Assembly (NCBI GenBank): GCA_033032865.1
Contig: JAWHQI010000004.1
Coordinates: 19,326,001-19,390,000 of the forward strand
Length of the DNA stretch: 64,000 nucleotides
Direction: 5' to 3'
DNA from: Dactylorhiza incarnata
Lineage: Eukaryota; Streptophyta; Magnoliopsida; Asparagales; Orchidaceae
The translations under genes and the position numbers were made by a program. The notes under the pieces are model-generated. The model was not told where the DNA came from. It saw only the letters and a list, made by a program, of their open reading frames with translations, and ran no database searches. This document shows positions 33,122 through 44,472 of the stretch, one piece after another (the stretch's first letter is position 1; each line of letters opens with the position of its first letter).

Positions 33122-34274
33122 TATTGGAACATGGTCTTCCGCATCTCCTAGGTTTGAGAATAACAAATCCTATGTGTATTTGATCTTGTGTGTTTAAGTG
33201 TGCAGGAAATAAAGTCCATATGACTCAAGGATTACATAAGAAGGTTGCCCCCAAATTTGAGCCAACAATTCCAACATGCCCACTAGCGCCGACGGTAGCA
33301 CCTAGCGCCCGACGCTAACGATGATTAACGCAATTCCGGATCACATATAGAAGGAGCTAGCGCCTGGCGGTGGCGAAAAGCGCAGACAGCAGCGCAGAGC
33401 ACTGAAGGCAAGAGAGAAATGTTTCCTCGGATTGAAGATTCCCCGTGCAGAATAATGTCTAATTCGGGATAGCGCCGACAGTAGCGGTAGCACAGGCGCT
33501 AGCGCTGAGGCTATAAATAGGACCCCTTGGATCCGTATTCATCATCCTATTGAGATCCTAAATTTCAGAGCTTCGTGCCACAGCATAGAGAGGAAGGTTC
33601 AGAGAGATACTCCCACAAATCCATGAAGGCTTAAGGAGATCCGTGGAGAAGATTTCAACACGCGTCATCGTCGTGACAAAAGACCGCATCGACTACTTGC
33701 ATACTCTGTGGGTCTTCGTCTACTTCTCCAAGAGATCCATATAGGGAGTTTTTATATTGTTATTGTTATTTCATTTATCCATCTCTTTTAAATCATGTAG
33801 TAAATTCGCCTCGTGTTTGCGACTAGGTCTGGGTAGGACTTAGGGCAGAAATTTGCCTCATGTTGGCGACTAGGTCTAGGGGGTGCTCGAGGCCATATCC
33901 GGAGAAGGGTTGGCTAGAGTGGCTTGAGGCCGTATTCGGGGAAGGAGTGGCTAAAGCCAACCGGTTCGTGGGGATACGTGTCGGTATTGAAAACAAAAAG
34001 AGTCTTTCATATTTCGCTTTGATTTCTAATATCATTGAAATCAAATTTTGTAATCAATTTTATTAATAATAATCATGTCTCTCTTTGTGTAATAAAATTG
34101 ATTTAATCTTCATTTCTCTAAATTGTTTACTATCATCTCCTTCATTATAAAACAACTTAGATCTTTATTCAAAATCACTATTTTGATCTCTTATCATAAG
34201 CAAATATTTCAAAATATAACTTAAGTTTTAAAACCCTTATTGACCCCCCTCTAAGGTCGCCTACCGATCCAACA
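33122..34274 (+). mobile_element. LARD-B 5' LTR (1153 bp)
   Basis: It begins TATTGGAACATGG and ends ACCGATCCAACA. TATA box at 33512-33519. It contains 'gcgctagcgc' type palindromes and an 'ttcgcctcgtgttggcgact' repeat that also occurs in LARD-A. Confidence 0.88.
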
Positions 34275-34322
34275 AGTGGTATCCGAGCGGTTTTATTCCA
34301 TTCAGCTTAACAAACGGGAATA

Positions 34323-35819
34323 ATGGCGTCTCATGATCTCGCTTCAATTAGTGGGGTAGATTTTTATGAAGAAGAAAAATCTCTTAAACCACCTTTATTC
34401 GAAGGGAGAAATTATAAAGGGTGGAAATTTTTAATGGAAAAGTTTATTAAAAATTTAGATATCAATGCATGGGATATATCAATAGTTAGACCAGCGGATG
34501 AATCAAATAAACAGGAACGTCATCTAAATGCAAAAGCTTTAAATAGTATTTTCTGTGCTTTATCTCACGAAATTTTAAAATTAATATATTGTTTTTCTTG
34601 TGCATACAAAGTATGGAAATTTCTTGAAGAAATGTATGATTCTCCATCTACATGTTTGGAACAAATGCAAGAAGTGGAGAATATACAAGATTGCACAAAA
34701 GGTAAAGAAAGCTCCTCTCATGATGGATCAATGGAGTGCACAACAAATGGAAAAGAAGAAATCCCATCTTTGGAAGAGGAATGCCAAATAGATGAAGACA
34801 ACAAAGAAAATCCGTGCTCAAAGCTCACAGCATCCAAAAGCACTGTGAGGAAATCAAATCCTCTTATTGTTTGCAACTCTATTTTTACTTTACAATTGCT
34901 ATAAATTACAAAGTGCAAAATTAAGAAATTAAAAAATGCGAATTGCAAATTGTGCTTAGAAAATAAAAATTTAAAAGCAAAAGTTAAAGTAAAATCAAAT
35001 TCTGATTTATCTAGCTTTACCCATGTCACTTCAATTGAAAATACAAAACCTTGTTTTGATTGTAATGATATTAAAGAAAAATTTAAGGAACTTGAAAAAG
35101 AAATTATTTGTGTAAAAGAACATAATGAAAAATTATTTTTAGAAAATTCATCTTTGAAAAGTGATTGTGCTACGTGCTAAAATTATAAAATTGAAATCAA
35201 AGAGATGGACGAAACATTTGAGGAATTTAGAAATGACTATCAAAATCATATTGACTCTATTGTTTCTACTCTTAAAAATAGCACAATAGCTTATAATAAA
35301 GCTAGGCATAATCTAAAGATCAAGAATGATGAATTAAAATCAAAAATCAACTTGCTCATGAAAATTGTAAATACAAATTCACAATATCAAACTATATCTA
35401 AAAACAAGTTGAATATGAATATGAACATCTTAACTAAGTTTAATAATGGGAGTAAGGAACATAAAGAGTTTGTAAATCAAAATCAGAATCACCATTATTT
35501 ACAAAATCTTGTTTCTCCCAACTTAAAAATAAAACTACACAAATTTCCTATGAACAACACTTTTTATAATCATTACAATCATAATCATCAATATAAAGAT
35601 TATCACAATGGAAATTTCACATATAAGAATAACACTAAACCAAAGTTTGAATGGAGGCCCAAAATTAAATATGAAATATTAACTTCACATGAAAGGACCC
35701 ATTCATCACTAACTACCCACAAGCATACACAATATATTTGGGTACCCATAGGAACCACCACACTTGGTCCTCTTTGGATACCTAAATCTCATATTCATTA
35801 TGTATCACCAATTGCATGA
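34323..35819 (+). pseudogene. LARD-B gag-like frame
   Basis: ATG at 34323 (MASHDLASISG), open to 34904 (193 codons), then stops near 34902 and 35178, then open from 35205 to 35819. The first part resembles copia UBN2-type gag (LFEGRNYKGWKFLMEKF). The middle is a charged coiled region with CFDC-type cysteines. The end carries IWVPIGTTTLGPLWIPK. In autonomous relatives pol follows at this point; here the frame stops at TGA and only non-coding sequence follows. Confidence 0.75.
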
Positions 35820-37210
35820 AGTAGAATATTTTCAAAATGAAATATACAATTTTCTACTTCATGATATGCTTTCATGTCTTTTAATTTTTCTTTTTGTTTT
35901 CTTATTTTTTAAGCTATCATGTATTGGTTATCTTATATGTTATTGGAAATATGACTTATCTCTTAAAACTTAATGAGTTTATAAATCAAATTAATCAAAA
36001 TTCATAATCATATGCTTTATTTTTGGATGACCTATCTCTCTTTCTTATATTCATTGCCTATATATATCATATAGTATTCATATAAATTGAACTATAAATT
36101 TCCTATAAGATATGTTAATTAAATCAAGATTATATAGGCTATTAAGTTCTATAGCCCACATCAACCAAATAAGAGAAATAACATGATCTAAAAGAAAGAT
36201 CAAGATCTAAAAGAAAGCTCAATTATCAATATGTTTTTATTTGAATTATATGATGGCAATTGATATTATAATTATATATCATGGTTGGTGTATTATGTAT
36301 GTATTGTGATTTATGTCGAGTTTAGACCTTAGAATCATCTTGATACCAACAAGATCAAATCAAATAGAATCTTCACTTCATTATAGGTCTATAAGTTGAA
36401 ACACTATCAAACTTTGGCATACCATTAATCTCAAATTTATCATACTAACATTGTCGCCTAAAGAATATTAATATCTATGTTAGGTTTTATATGTTATTAT
36501 CTAGGGCATATCCATGTTACTCTTTGCAAAAATTGCATCTCGTACTTATCAATAAAATCATGCATATCTGTTTTGTTCAATCATATCTTCTTTGTTTGCA
36601 TATCCTATAATATTAAGCATAAATGGTTGTGCAAAACTCAAGAATTAAGGTTTAATGAATAAGGAGCTTTAATGAATTTGAAACCCATGTTCTAAAATTT
36701 TAACTTCCACAACTTTTTGCGATTTCTTCTCGTCTCTTCACTTCATTAGACAGGCCTTACATTGCACAAACATAATTAAGCCAAATCGGAAGAGAAATCG
36801 AAGAAAAGCTAAGCTATATGATTAAAATAAGCACTCTCTGTGAGCTAACGCAGGCGCTAGAACCTAACGCCGACGCTAGCTTAAGTATCCGATTTTTTGT
36901 AATTTTAAAATTCTAAAAAATCACAAAAAATATATTATTTTATATGTACTGCACATTTTTGCATTTCTGCCTATAATTAATTTTTAAAAAATTAAAATAC
37001 AAAATTACAAAAGCTAAATTACAAACAAAAATTTCTTACTGTGGTTATGTGTTTGACTTCTATTTCTATATGCAAAAATCAAATACAAAAATATAAAACA
37101 AAAACAAGTATTTTTTGAACTTAAATTTTCTATTTACATGTATCTTGCGAAAGGGAGATTTGGGTTATCATCCCATCACATCTCCTAGTACCGGGCGAAC
37201 CCCTCACATG
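35820..37210 (+). other. LARD-B non-coding region, 5' part
   Basis: AT-rich, no gene. Collinear with LARD-A from about 48480 to 49780. It holds a 'gctaacgcaggcgctag' palindromic patch at about 36845-36880. Confidence 0.6.
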
Positions 37211-37215
37211 GTAGA
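37211..37215. repeat. Target-site duplication GTAGA, left copy
   Basis: It pairs with 44468-44472. Confidence 0.9.
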
Positions 37216-38604
37216 TGATGAGTCCCATTTAAATACGCTTTTATGGACTCATCCGGGCAAGTTTTCACTCTTTTGCACATCTATTTCGAGCGATTATTGC
37301 TTGTATTTCTCTTATGCATTTGTTCGCGCACTTATATGCTTTGTGCTCTGTTTAAGCCCATTTTGGTGTGTGGTTGCATTCCATGTTGTTGGGGGTAAAG
37401 CATATGGTGCTCCCCAAACCCTTTTTCTTTGATTGATTGTTGCTGGAAATGTATCCCCACGTGGATTGCTATTCTTGCAGGTGGTTAATCATCCCATTCT
37501 GCCCAGAAATCATGAATGCTTATATCGCACGGTCGTGCATTTTACTTGACGCACGGATGGCTGCGGTCGTGCGCCATCTTATGGTTAGAAAACTGGTGAT
37601 CTGACTTTTTTCGGGCATTTTTACGCACGGGAAGTTGCCAGTGCGCAAAGGAAACGCACGATCGCCTATTTTGCCTGGTTTTTAGTCATTTTGGATTTGA
37701 TCATGTGTTTTCATCTTCGCCCGTGCGTGAGTAAAATGCACGGGCGCTGCTGCTTCTTCCTCAAGGCATATCTTTTCATTAAATAACGCACGAACAACGC
37801 ACGATCGTGCATTCGACAACCTTTGGCCTGCAAATCTCTCGCCAAAGCTCTCTCCTTGGCCTCCTCCATCATCCACGAGTCCAAGAACGCCATAGACAGA
37901 AGACTTCTGCTACATTCTAGGGATCTTTAAAAAGAGTAGCTTGAGCTAGAAACGAAGAAGACGGGTCAAGTAGAGGAAGGTGACAGCTCCTCTATACCCC
38001 AGATGCAACTGAAGACCGAGCACGGATGAGGCTTGACAACCCTGCGATTCTGGTCGCGACTCTTCAGCATAGTCTCCTAGCTTTGGTTATTTCTTTCCCT
38101 TTTGTGTGGTTTAGGATTTCTTCTTGATTGATGTACTTTGCGAATGATGATGTTCATAACTGCATTTAAGTTATTGTGATTTCTTCTCTGGAATTGTGTT
38201 ATGGTTTTTGCGATTCGAGGAGCGCCCTAGTCTCCCATCCGCTCCACCGCTCTGTAATGCGCCATACTAGCAATTGCTAGTAGCGTGTTCCATGACGAGG
38301 TGCCTTCGACCCTCAATCCGCTAGCCTTCTCGTCCACCCGCTCACTGAAGCACGACAACGCGGCCTGCACTCCATCCTGACAAGCGAAGCAGAGATTTAG
38401 GCCTGCATTTTCTTTCATTATTTCTAGTATAGGAAATCAAAAATCAAACCCCCCATCCTTTTATTACTTACTTAAGAATCTATATGAGTAATTTCCTGAC
38501 AAGAATTCATACAACCCAACTTGCAATCCTCTAAGAACGATATTCGGGGAGTCTCTTCCAATTTTATTACTTGAACGACTGGTGCACTTGCCGTAATCGC
38601 ATCA
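37216..38604 (+). mobile_element. Athila derivative 5' LTR (1389 bp, deleted)
   Basis: It begins TGATGAGTCCC and ends AATCGCATCA. Relative to the 3' LTR it lacks about 150 bp after CGATCGTGCATTCG (near 37813), the stretch that in the 3' LTR holds a TATA-like TAGTATTTAAAGC. Confidence 0.85.
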
Positions 38605-38610
38605 AGTATT

Positions 38611-38627
38611 TGGCGCCATTGCCGGGG
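38611..38627 (+). promoter_or_regulatory. Athila-type primer-binding site
   Basis: TGGCGCCATTGCCGGGG, six bases after the LTR. It is one base different from the TGGCGCCGTTGCCGGGG I recall for Athila elements (tRNA-Asp type). Confidence 0.8.
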
Positions 38628-38730
38628 ATTGCGAGTGTTTTATGAATTTTTCTTCCAGGAGGCTACTATAAAGATTCTTAGTTGTTTTTTATCTCTTTTT
38701 CTGTTTTTCTTTGTGTGTGTAAGTTAGTTT

Positions 38731-39516
38731 ATGCAGGGGCAAGGCCCTGAAGAGTTCTTGGAGTACAACCCTGAAATTGAGAGGACGCTGCATGCACATC
38801 GCCATGCTACTGTGGCCATGGATTTCAACATGAACTGGAACGAGATTAACCCAGGGGGTGAGAATGCACCCGCTGCAGGTCATGCTGCTGATGAGAACGA
38901 GGTGGCTCGGGAGAGGCCTAGAACGATGCGGGATTATACCACTCCCACTGTGGGGAGTGTGTATCCCGGCTTTGGTCCAGCTATCACGAACAATCAGTTC
39001 GAGATCAAGGCGGCGATCCTGAACATTATCCGCAACAATGCCCAGTTTTCTAGGATGGCAAGTGAAGACCCCCATCTTCACTTGGCAGAATTCACAGAGA
39101 TCTGCGGAACGTTCCGGTATGCCGGAATAGCGGATGACACGATGAAGTTAAGATTATTCCCGTTCTCCCTTCGTGACAAGGTGAAGGCATGGCTCCATAC
39201 AATTTCGCCGGGCACAGCTACCACCCGGGATGCGCTGCAAGGAAAATTCCTCTCCAAGTTCCACCCAGTTGATATAATAGTGAACATGAGAAGGGAGATC
39301 ACAACCTTCCGGAAAAACGATCAGGAAACCCTGGCAGAAGCGTGGGAAAGGTTCATGGACCTTCTGCGGAAATGCCCCCATCTTGAGTTTCAACCATGGA
39401 ATTTGGTGGAGAACTTCTATTTTGCAATCGAGCCTAACTATAAGGCTATGATTGATGCTGCTGCCTGTGGAACCCTTTTGAACCACACTCCTGAAGAAGC
39501 ACTGCGGATTCTATAA
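38731..39516 (+). pseudogene. Athila gag, truncated (261 aa)
   Basis: Capsid-type protein from the ATG at 38731 (MQGQGPEEFLEYNPEIERTL). The core has the usual Athila gag order: ITNNQFEIKAAILNII, DPHLHLAEFTEICGTF, LRLFPFSLRDKVKAWL, FLSKFHP, then FRKNDQETLAEAWERFMDLLRKCP. It stops at 39514-39516. Homologous but broken sequence continues to about 40190, with a Gln/Lys-rich segment (MEMFVDMAQTKMANQ). Athila gag is normally much longer, so this is a truncated copy. Confidence 0.85.
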
Positions 39517-40197
39517 GACACCGAGACTCATATCTCATTCTGGACTGCAGGATGAAACACCCCAAGGAACGCGAGAGGACTTTTTGAAGTATGCACCTCT
39601 GGAGCACCAGCTGAGAGCATCACATTGCTGAAGAAGCCTGCCTCTTCATCCACTCCAGTGATGGCCATATCTTGTCTCAGGTGAGGGTACCCTGGACATC
39701 ATGCATATGAATGTCCCTCAGGTGAAGTCTCTTCCGAGCTCTCTAATTTCACTTTAGAAGAGAGTGTTAATTTTGTCCAAAATCAAAACCGCAATGCACC
39801 TTTCTCTAACACGTATAATCTGGGTGTGAGAAATCACACCAATTTTTCCTAGAATCAAAACACTACAAGCCAACGATGGCAACCGGGCTAGCATCAATAT
39901 GATGCTCAAGCGTCCGGAAGCCAACCGAGGCCGCCTCATCCGGGTTATACCCAAGGTGCTGCGATGCAAAGGAAAAGTACCTTGGAAGAGATGATGGAAA
40001 TGTTCGTTGATATGGCCCAAACAAAAATGGCCAACCAATCGGCCTCGATGAGAAACTTGGAAATGCAAGTGGGCCAATTGGCTCAAGTGCTTTCCGAGCG
40101 TACTCAAGGTGCTCTTCCTAGCACAACAGAGAAGAATCCCCATGAGCAAGGAAATAGCATAACAGAGGCGGATGAAGGGCACAAGGGCTAGTTAACT

Positions 40198-40383
40198 GTG
40201 AAATGTAAAATTAACAGCATTGAAACCACCACTCTGTATGACACCGGATCATCGCGCAACATGCTTGCATGGCAAGACGTTGGAAATCTGAATTTAAAAA
40301 TCAATAACGATGATCGAAAGTCACTACCCTGGCCAATGGAATGGTGGTGGAGACTGAAGGAGAAGTTAGAGATGTATAGGTAG
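40198..40383 (+). pseudogene. Athila protease fragment
   Basis: A short frame contains TLYDTGSSRNMLAW, the aspartic protease active-site motif DTGSS. It ends at 40381-40383. No RT follows, so pol was deleted after this point. Confidence 0.7.
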
Positions 40384-42922
40384 TCATAGATAGAACATCG
40401 GTTATCACAAACTTCCAAGTCATGGGCCCCATGGAAAATAATTCCAATCCTATCTCGGGTGCCCCATTCTTGAAGGAGAGTGGTGCTAACATTCACATTC
40501 CTAGTGGAAGTGTAACCTTGTCACCCAAGGTGACACATCCCACTCACCCATCCATGACAACTTACGACATCATATTTTTACCTGTTATGACTAATAAATC
40601 CGCGAATGAGTTGATTTTAGATGTGGAAAAGCAAGGGGAAGAAATGAATGCTGAGGAAAAGGAGCTGAGAAGTGAAGAAGAAACTGAGAACAAGAGCGGC
40701 GAGGCCGCGAAGTCTGAAGTCACAACAGCCGGCATGGCTAAAAACATTTTGATTAACTCTACTAAGGCTAATAATAAATGTAAACATTTAAAATAGGTTA
40801 GATGGGCAGATCTATCACCCATAAGGGGTGGGGAAATGACGCTTTTGGCTGCTCCAAAACTGCAGAACAATGAATTGGATCAACCTCTTATTTCTCGATA
40901 GCGCTCTCCCACGGTGGGGAGATTAAAGCAGGTCGGATTATTACAAGCAGCGCACTTTCCATCCCTCCGGCATGAGAAGGAAGAGGTTAGGGGCAGGAGA
41001 GAGGAATCTCCCTTGAGCCCTAAAGCTTTCACCTCCTTCCCATCTCGTGTGGCTGGGGAGAATCGTCACAAATCAGCCTATAGCTAATTCGTGATGAATT
41101 CTCCGGGTTTTTTCTTCTGTGATCTCTTCTCTTCCTAATCGTATCTCTTTGTCTATGTTTGTGTGTTCTAATTTATGGTATTCTGAACAATTTCTAAGAA
41201 CTATGCTTGAACTATTTGGCTACTATGCTTAATACAGGTATTTGGTCCTCCTCAAGGACGGTAAACAAAAGGTCTTATGGGAGACGACCCCATTTTGCTG
41301 TATTACTTTTGTTTCTGCGTGTGTGGAGAAGTCATTTTGCAGGTATGGAGGCATCGATGGCGGACACATTGAAGCCGAGTTCAAGATTAACGCCAATCTT
41401 CCGGTATGCTCATTTCTGAGCATGGGGTAACCTCTCCTCCCAACTCTTTTTATGAACCTAGTATTACAATCTATGATGATTAGATTTAAGTCTGGGGGAG
41501 AGTAGTCTTTGTTACCCACTTGCACGTGCACACAAGCACAACATACTAGAAATTATAAAATTATTGTCTTATCTTTCATTCTCATAGCAAACCACATCAC
41601 CCACTAGAGAGCACGCTTAATCATAGGTGGTAACGAGTCTAGCTCATTTCTTTTGTAGGATTTGGAAAATTGTTGTGCTGGCTCAGGTCGTAAGACGGAG
41701 TAAAATGTTGACTCCCATAGTGCTCTAGTCACATACTCGCGTGTTGCATAGAATTGTGTGTAGAAGAAGTTTTTCTTTATGCTTATAGTTTTGCAATTTT
41801 TCTATTTGCGTAATAATTGTTTATTCTACTCAAAAGTGCTAAATCTGGTGTGAATCAAATGGTAGCATAGGGATGTGTGTAAATGATCGCTAGACTCGGA
41901 GAAAGGAGAATCTTTCTCGGTGGCTAGAACTTACCCCAAGCGATTCTTGAAGCATTGGCATAGGATAGTTCTAGTGCGTGAGAATGACGTAGGCCATTAT
42001 TTTGGCCCGGTTGAACTTTTTATTTCATGCCTATCGTCTACCCTTGGTAGCCCCTTTGTGCCTACCCCTACCTCTTGATTTAGCTCCACTTTTTTCTCAC
42101 CAAAAGCTTAAAAGCTGATCCTAGTCGCACTCTCAAATCCGAGCTTTAGTTTTGTTTTACTTTCATTATTGAGGTGTTGATGCGGTAATTTTTATAGTGG
42201 AAACTGTGGGTGTGTTTGTTGAAAAATTTGCTGAAAAAGAAAAGAATGAAAAAGAAGAATGAAAAAATGAAAAGAAAGAAAAAAGAGAGAGAGAAGAAAA
42301 GATTGTTATGAAAAAGTTAAACTGAAAAATTTGTAAGTATTGGTATTGGGAGTAGGCGGTGCACACACCTATGTTGCAAAAGTCCAAGTCTGGGGGTGTG
42401 GTGCACTTGTTTATTTATAGTCGTGCGGGTGGATCTACCTTAAGCTCATGTTGGTTTTGGTGTGCTCTGCCTCCATGTTTATCTTTGTTTACCTCACCAT
42501 AACCCAAGCCCCATCTCTAACCTAAAGTACTACTGACTCACGCCTTGAACCAATCTAGCGTCGTGGAGAGAATGTGACCGGGCGAGCTTATGGTCACCGA
42601 CATCGATGGATTTCGGTGGAGTTTGTCCTGCACCCCAATCTTGAGCAATGCTCATCTCAGTTATCTGTTTACTTTCTTCCTACGCGAGACCAGATGATTC
42701 ACCGTGATTTAACTTTTGAGTAGAAATAATATATATGTATGCTCTTAGATTATTACAAAGTATTTGTATAATTAAAAATTTCTTCTACTGCATTTCTACG
42801 CGCGCAAGCATGTGACTTCGCATGGTACTCCGCTTCTACAATTGTTAAGCCAGCTAATCAAATTTTCCGTCCGCATAAGTAATGATTTCCTCGGGACGAG
42901 CAAATGGTTAAGTCTGGGGGTG
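40384..42922 (+). other. Athila derivative 3' internal region
   Basis: No pol gene. Short frames are likely spurious. The polypurine-like sequence AAGTCTGGGGG occurs three times (about 41489, 42386 and 42910). The last sits directly before the 3' LTR and is the likely functional tract. A purine-rich run lies at 42225-42300. Confidence 0.65.
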
Positions 42923-44467
42923 TGATGAGTCCTATTTATATACGCTTTTATGGACTCATCCGGGCTAGTTTTCACTCTTTTGCACATCTGTTTCGAGCGA
43001 TTATTGCTTGTATTTCTCTTATGCATTTGTTTGCGCACTTATGTGCTTTGTGCTCTGTTTAAGCCCATTTTGGTGTGTGGTTGCATTCCATGTTGTTGGG
43101 GGTAAGCACATGGTGCTCCCCAAACCCTTTTTCTTTGATTGATTGGTGCTGGAAGTGTATCCCCAGCTGGATTGCTATTCTTGCAGGTGGTTAATCAGCC
43201 CATTCTGCCCAGAAATCATGAATGCTTATATCGCACGGCCGTCCATTTTCCTTGACACACGGACTGCTGCGGTCGTGCGCCATCTTCTGGGTAGAAAATC
43301 GGTGATTTGACTTTGTTCGTGCGTTTTTATGCACGGGCAGTTTCCCGTGCGCAAAGGAAACGCACGATTGCCTATTTTGCCTAGTTTTTAGCCATTCTGG
43401 ATTTGATCATGCGTTTTTACGCAGGGGCGGCTTCGCCCATGCGTAAGTAAAATACACGGGCGTTGCTGCTTCTTCCTCAAGGCATATCATTTCATTAAAT
43501 AACGCACGGACAATGCACGATCGTGCGTTCGACCGTGCGTGACTAAATTTGTGCCGTTTTAGTATTTAAAGCAGGAATTCAGCTGCTATCGAGGACCTGC
43601 GGGAAAATCTCTGTAAGCCCGCCATTTTTTGCCCAGTTCGCCTCTCCACCACCGCCTGACCTAGGAGGAGTTCCGACAACCTTTGGCCTGCAAATCTCCC
43701 ACCAATGCTCTCTCCTTGGCCTCCTCCATCATCCACGAGTCCAAGAATGCCATCGACGGAAGACTTCTGCTACATTCTAGGGATCTCTGAAAAGAGTAGC
43801 TTGAGCTAGATAATGAAGAAGACGGGTAAAGTAGAGGAAGGTGACAGCTCCTCTGTACCCCGGACGCAACTGAAGACCGAGCACGGACGAGGCTTGACAA
43901 CCCTGCGATTCCGGCCGCGACTCTTCAGCATAGTCTTCGAGCTTTGGTTATTTCTTTCCCTTTTATGTATGGTTTAGGATTTCTTCTTGTTTGATGTACA
44001 TTGCGAATGATGATGTTCAAAACTGCATTTAAGTTATTGTGATTTCTTCTCTGGAATTGCGTTGTGGTTTTTGCGATTCGAGGAGCGCCCTAATCTCCCA
44101 TCCGCTCCACCGCTCTGTAGTTCACCGTACTAGCAATTGCTAGTAGCGTGTTCCGTGACGAGGTGCCTTCGACCCTCAATCTGCTAGCCTTCTCATCCAC
44201 CCGCTCACCGGAGCATGGCATTGCGGCCTGCACTCCATCCCGACAAGCGAAGCGGAGCTTTAAGCCCGCATTTTCTTTCATTGTTGCTAGTATAGGAAAT
44301 CAAAAATCAAACCCCCCATCCTTTTATTACTTACTTAAGAATCTATATGAGTAATTTTTTGACAAGAATTCATACAACCCAACTTGCAATCCTCTGAGAA
44401 CGATATTCGGGGAGTCTCTCCCAATTTTATTACTTAAATGACCGGTGCACTTGCCGAAATCGCATTA
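42923..44467 (+). mobile_element. Athila derivative 3' LTR (1545 bp)
   Basis: It begins TGATGAGTCC and ends AATCGCATTA (TA, where the 5' LTR ends CA). It is longer than the 5' LTR by about 150 bp at 43530-43675. It is rich in CGCACG/CGTGCG motifs. Confidence 0.88.
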
Positions 44468-44472
44468 GTAGA
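44468..44472. repeat. Target-site duplication GTAGA, right copy
   Basis: It matches 37211-37215. Confidence 0.9.

Larger units (their letters stand above)
37216..44467 (+). mobile_element. Athila-type Ty3/gypsy derivative (7252 bp, no RT)
   Basis: LTRs 37216-38604 and 42923-44467, an Athila-like primer site, a truncated gag (38731-39516), a protease fragment (about 40198-40383), non-coding sequence and a polypurine tract, flanked by GTAGA. No RT, RNase H or integrase was found, so it is non-autonomous by internal deletion. Confidence 0.88.
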
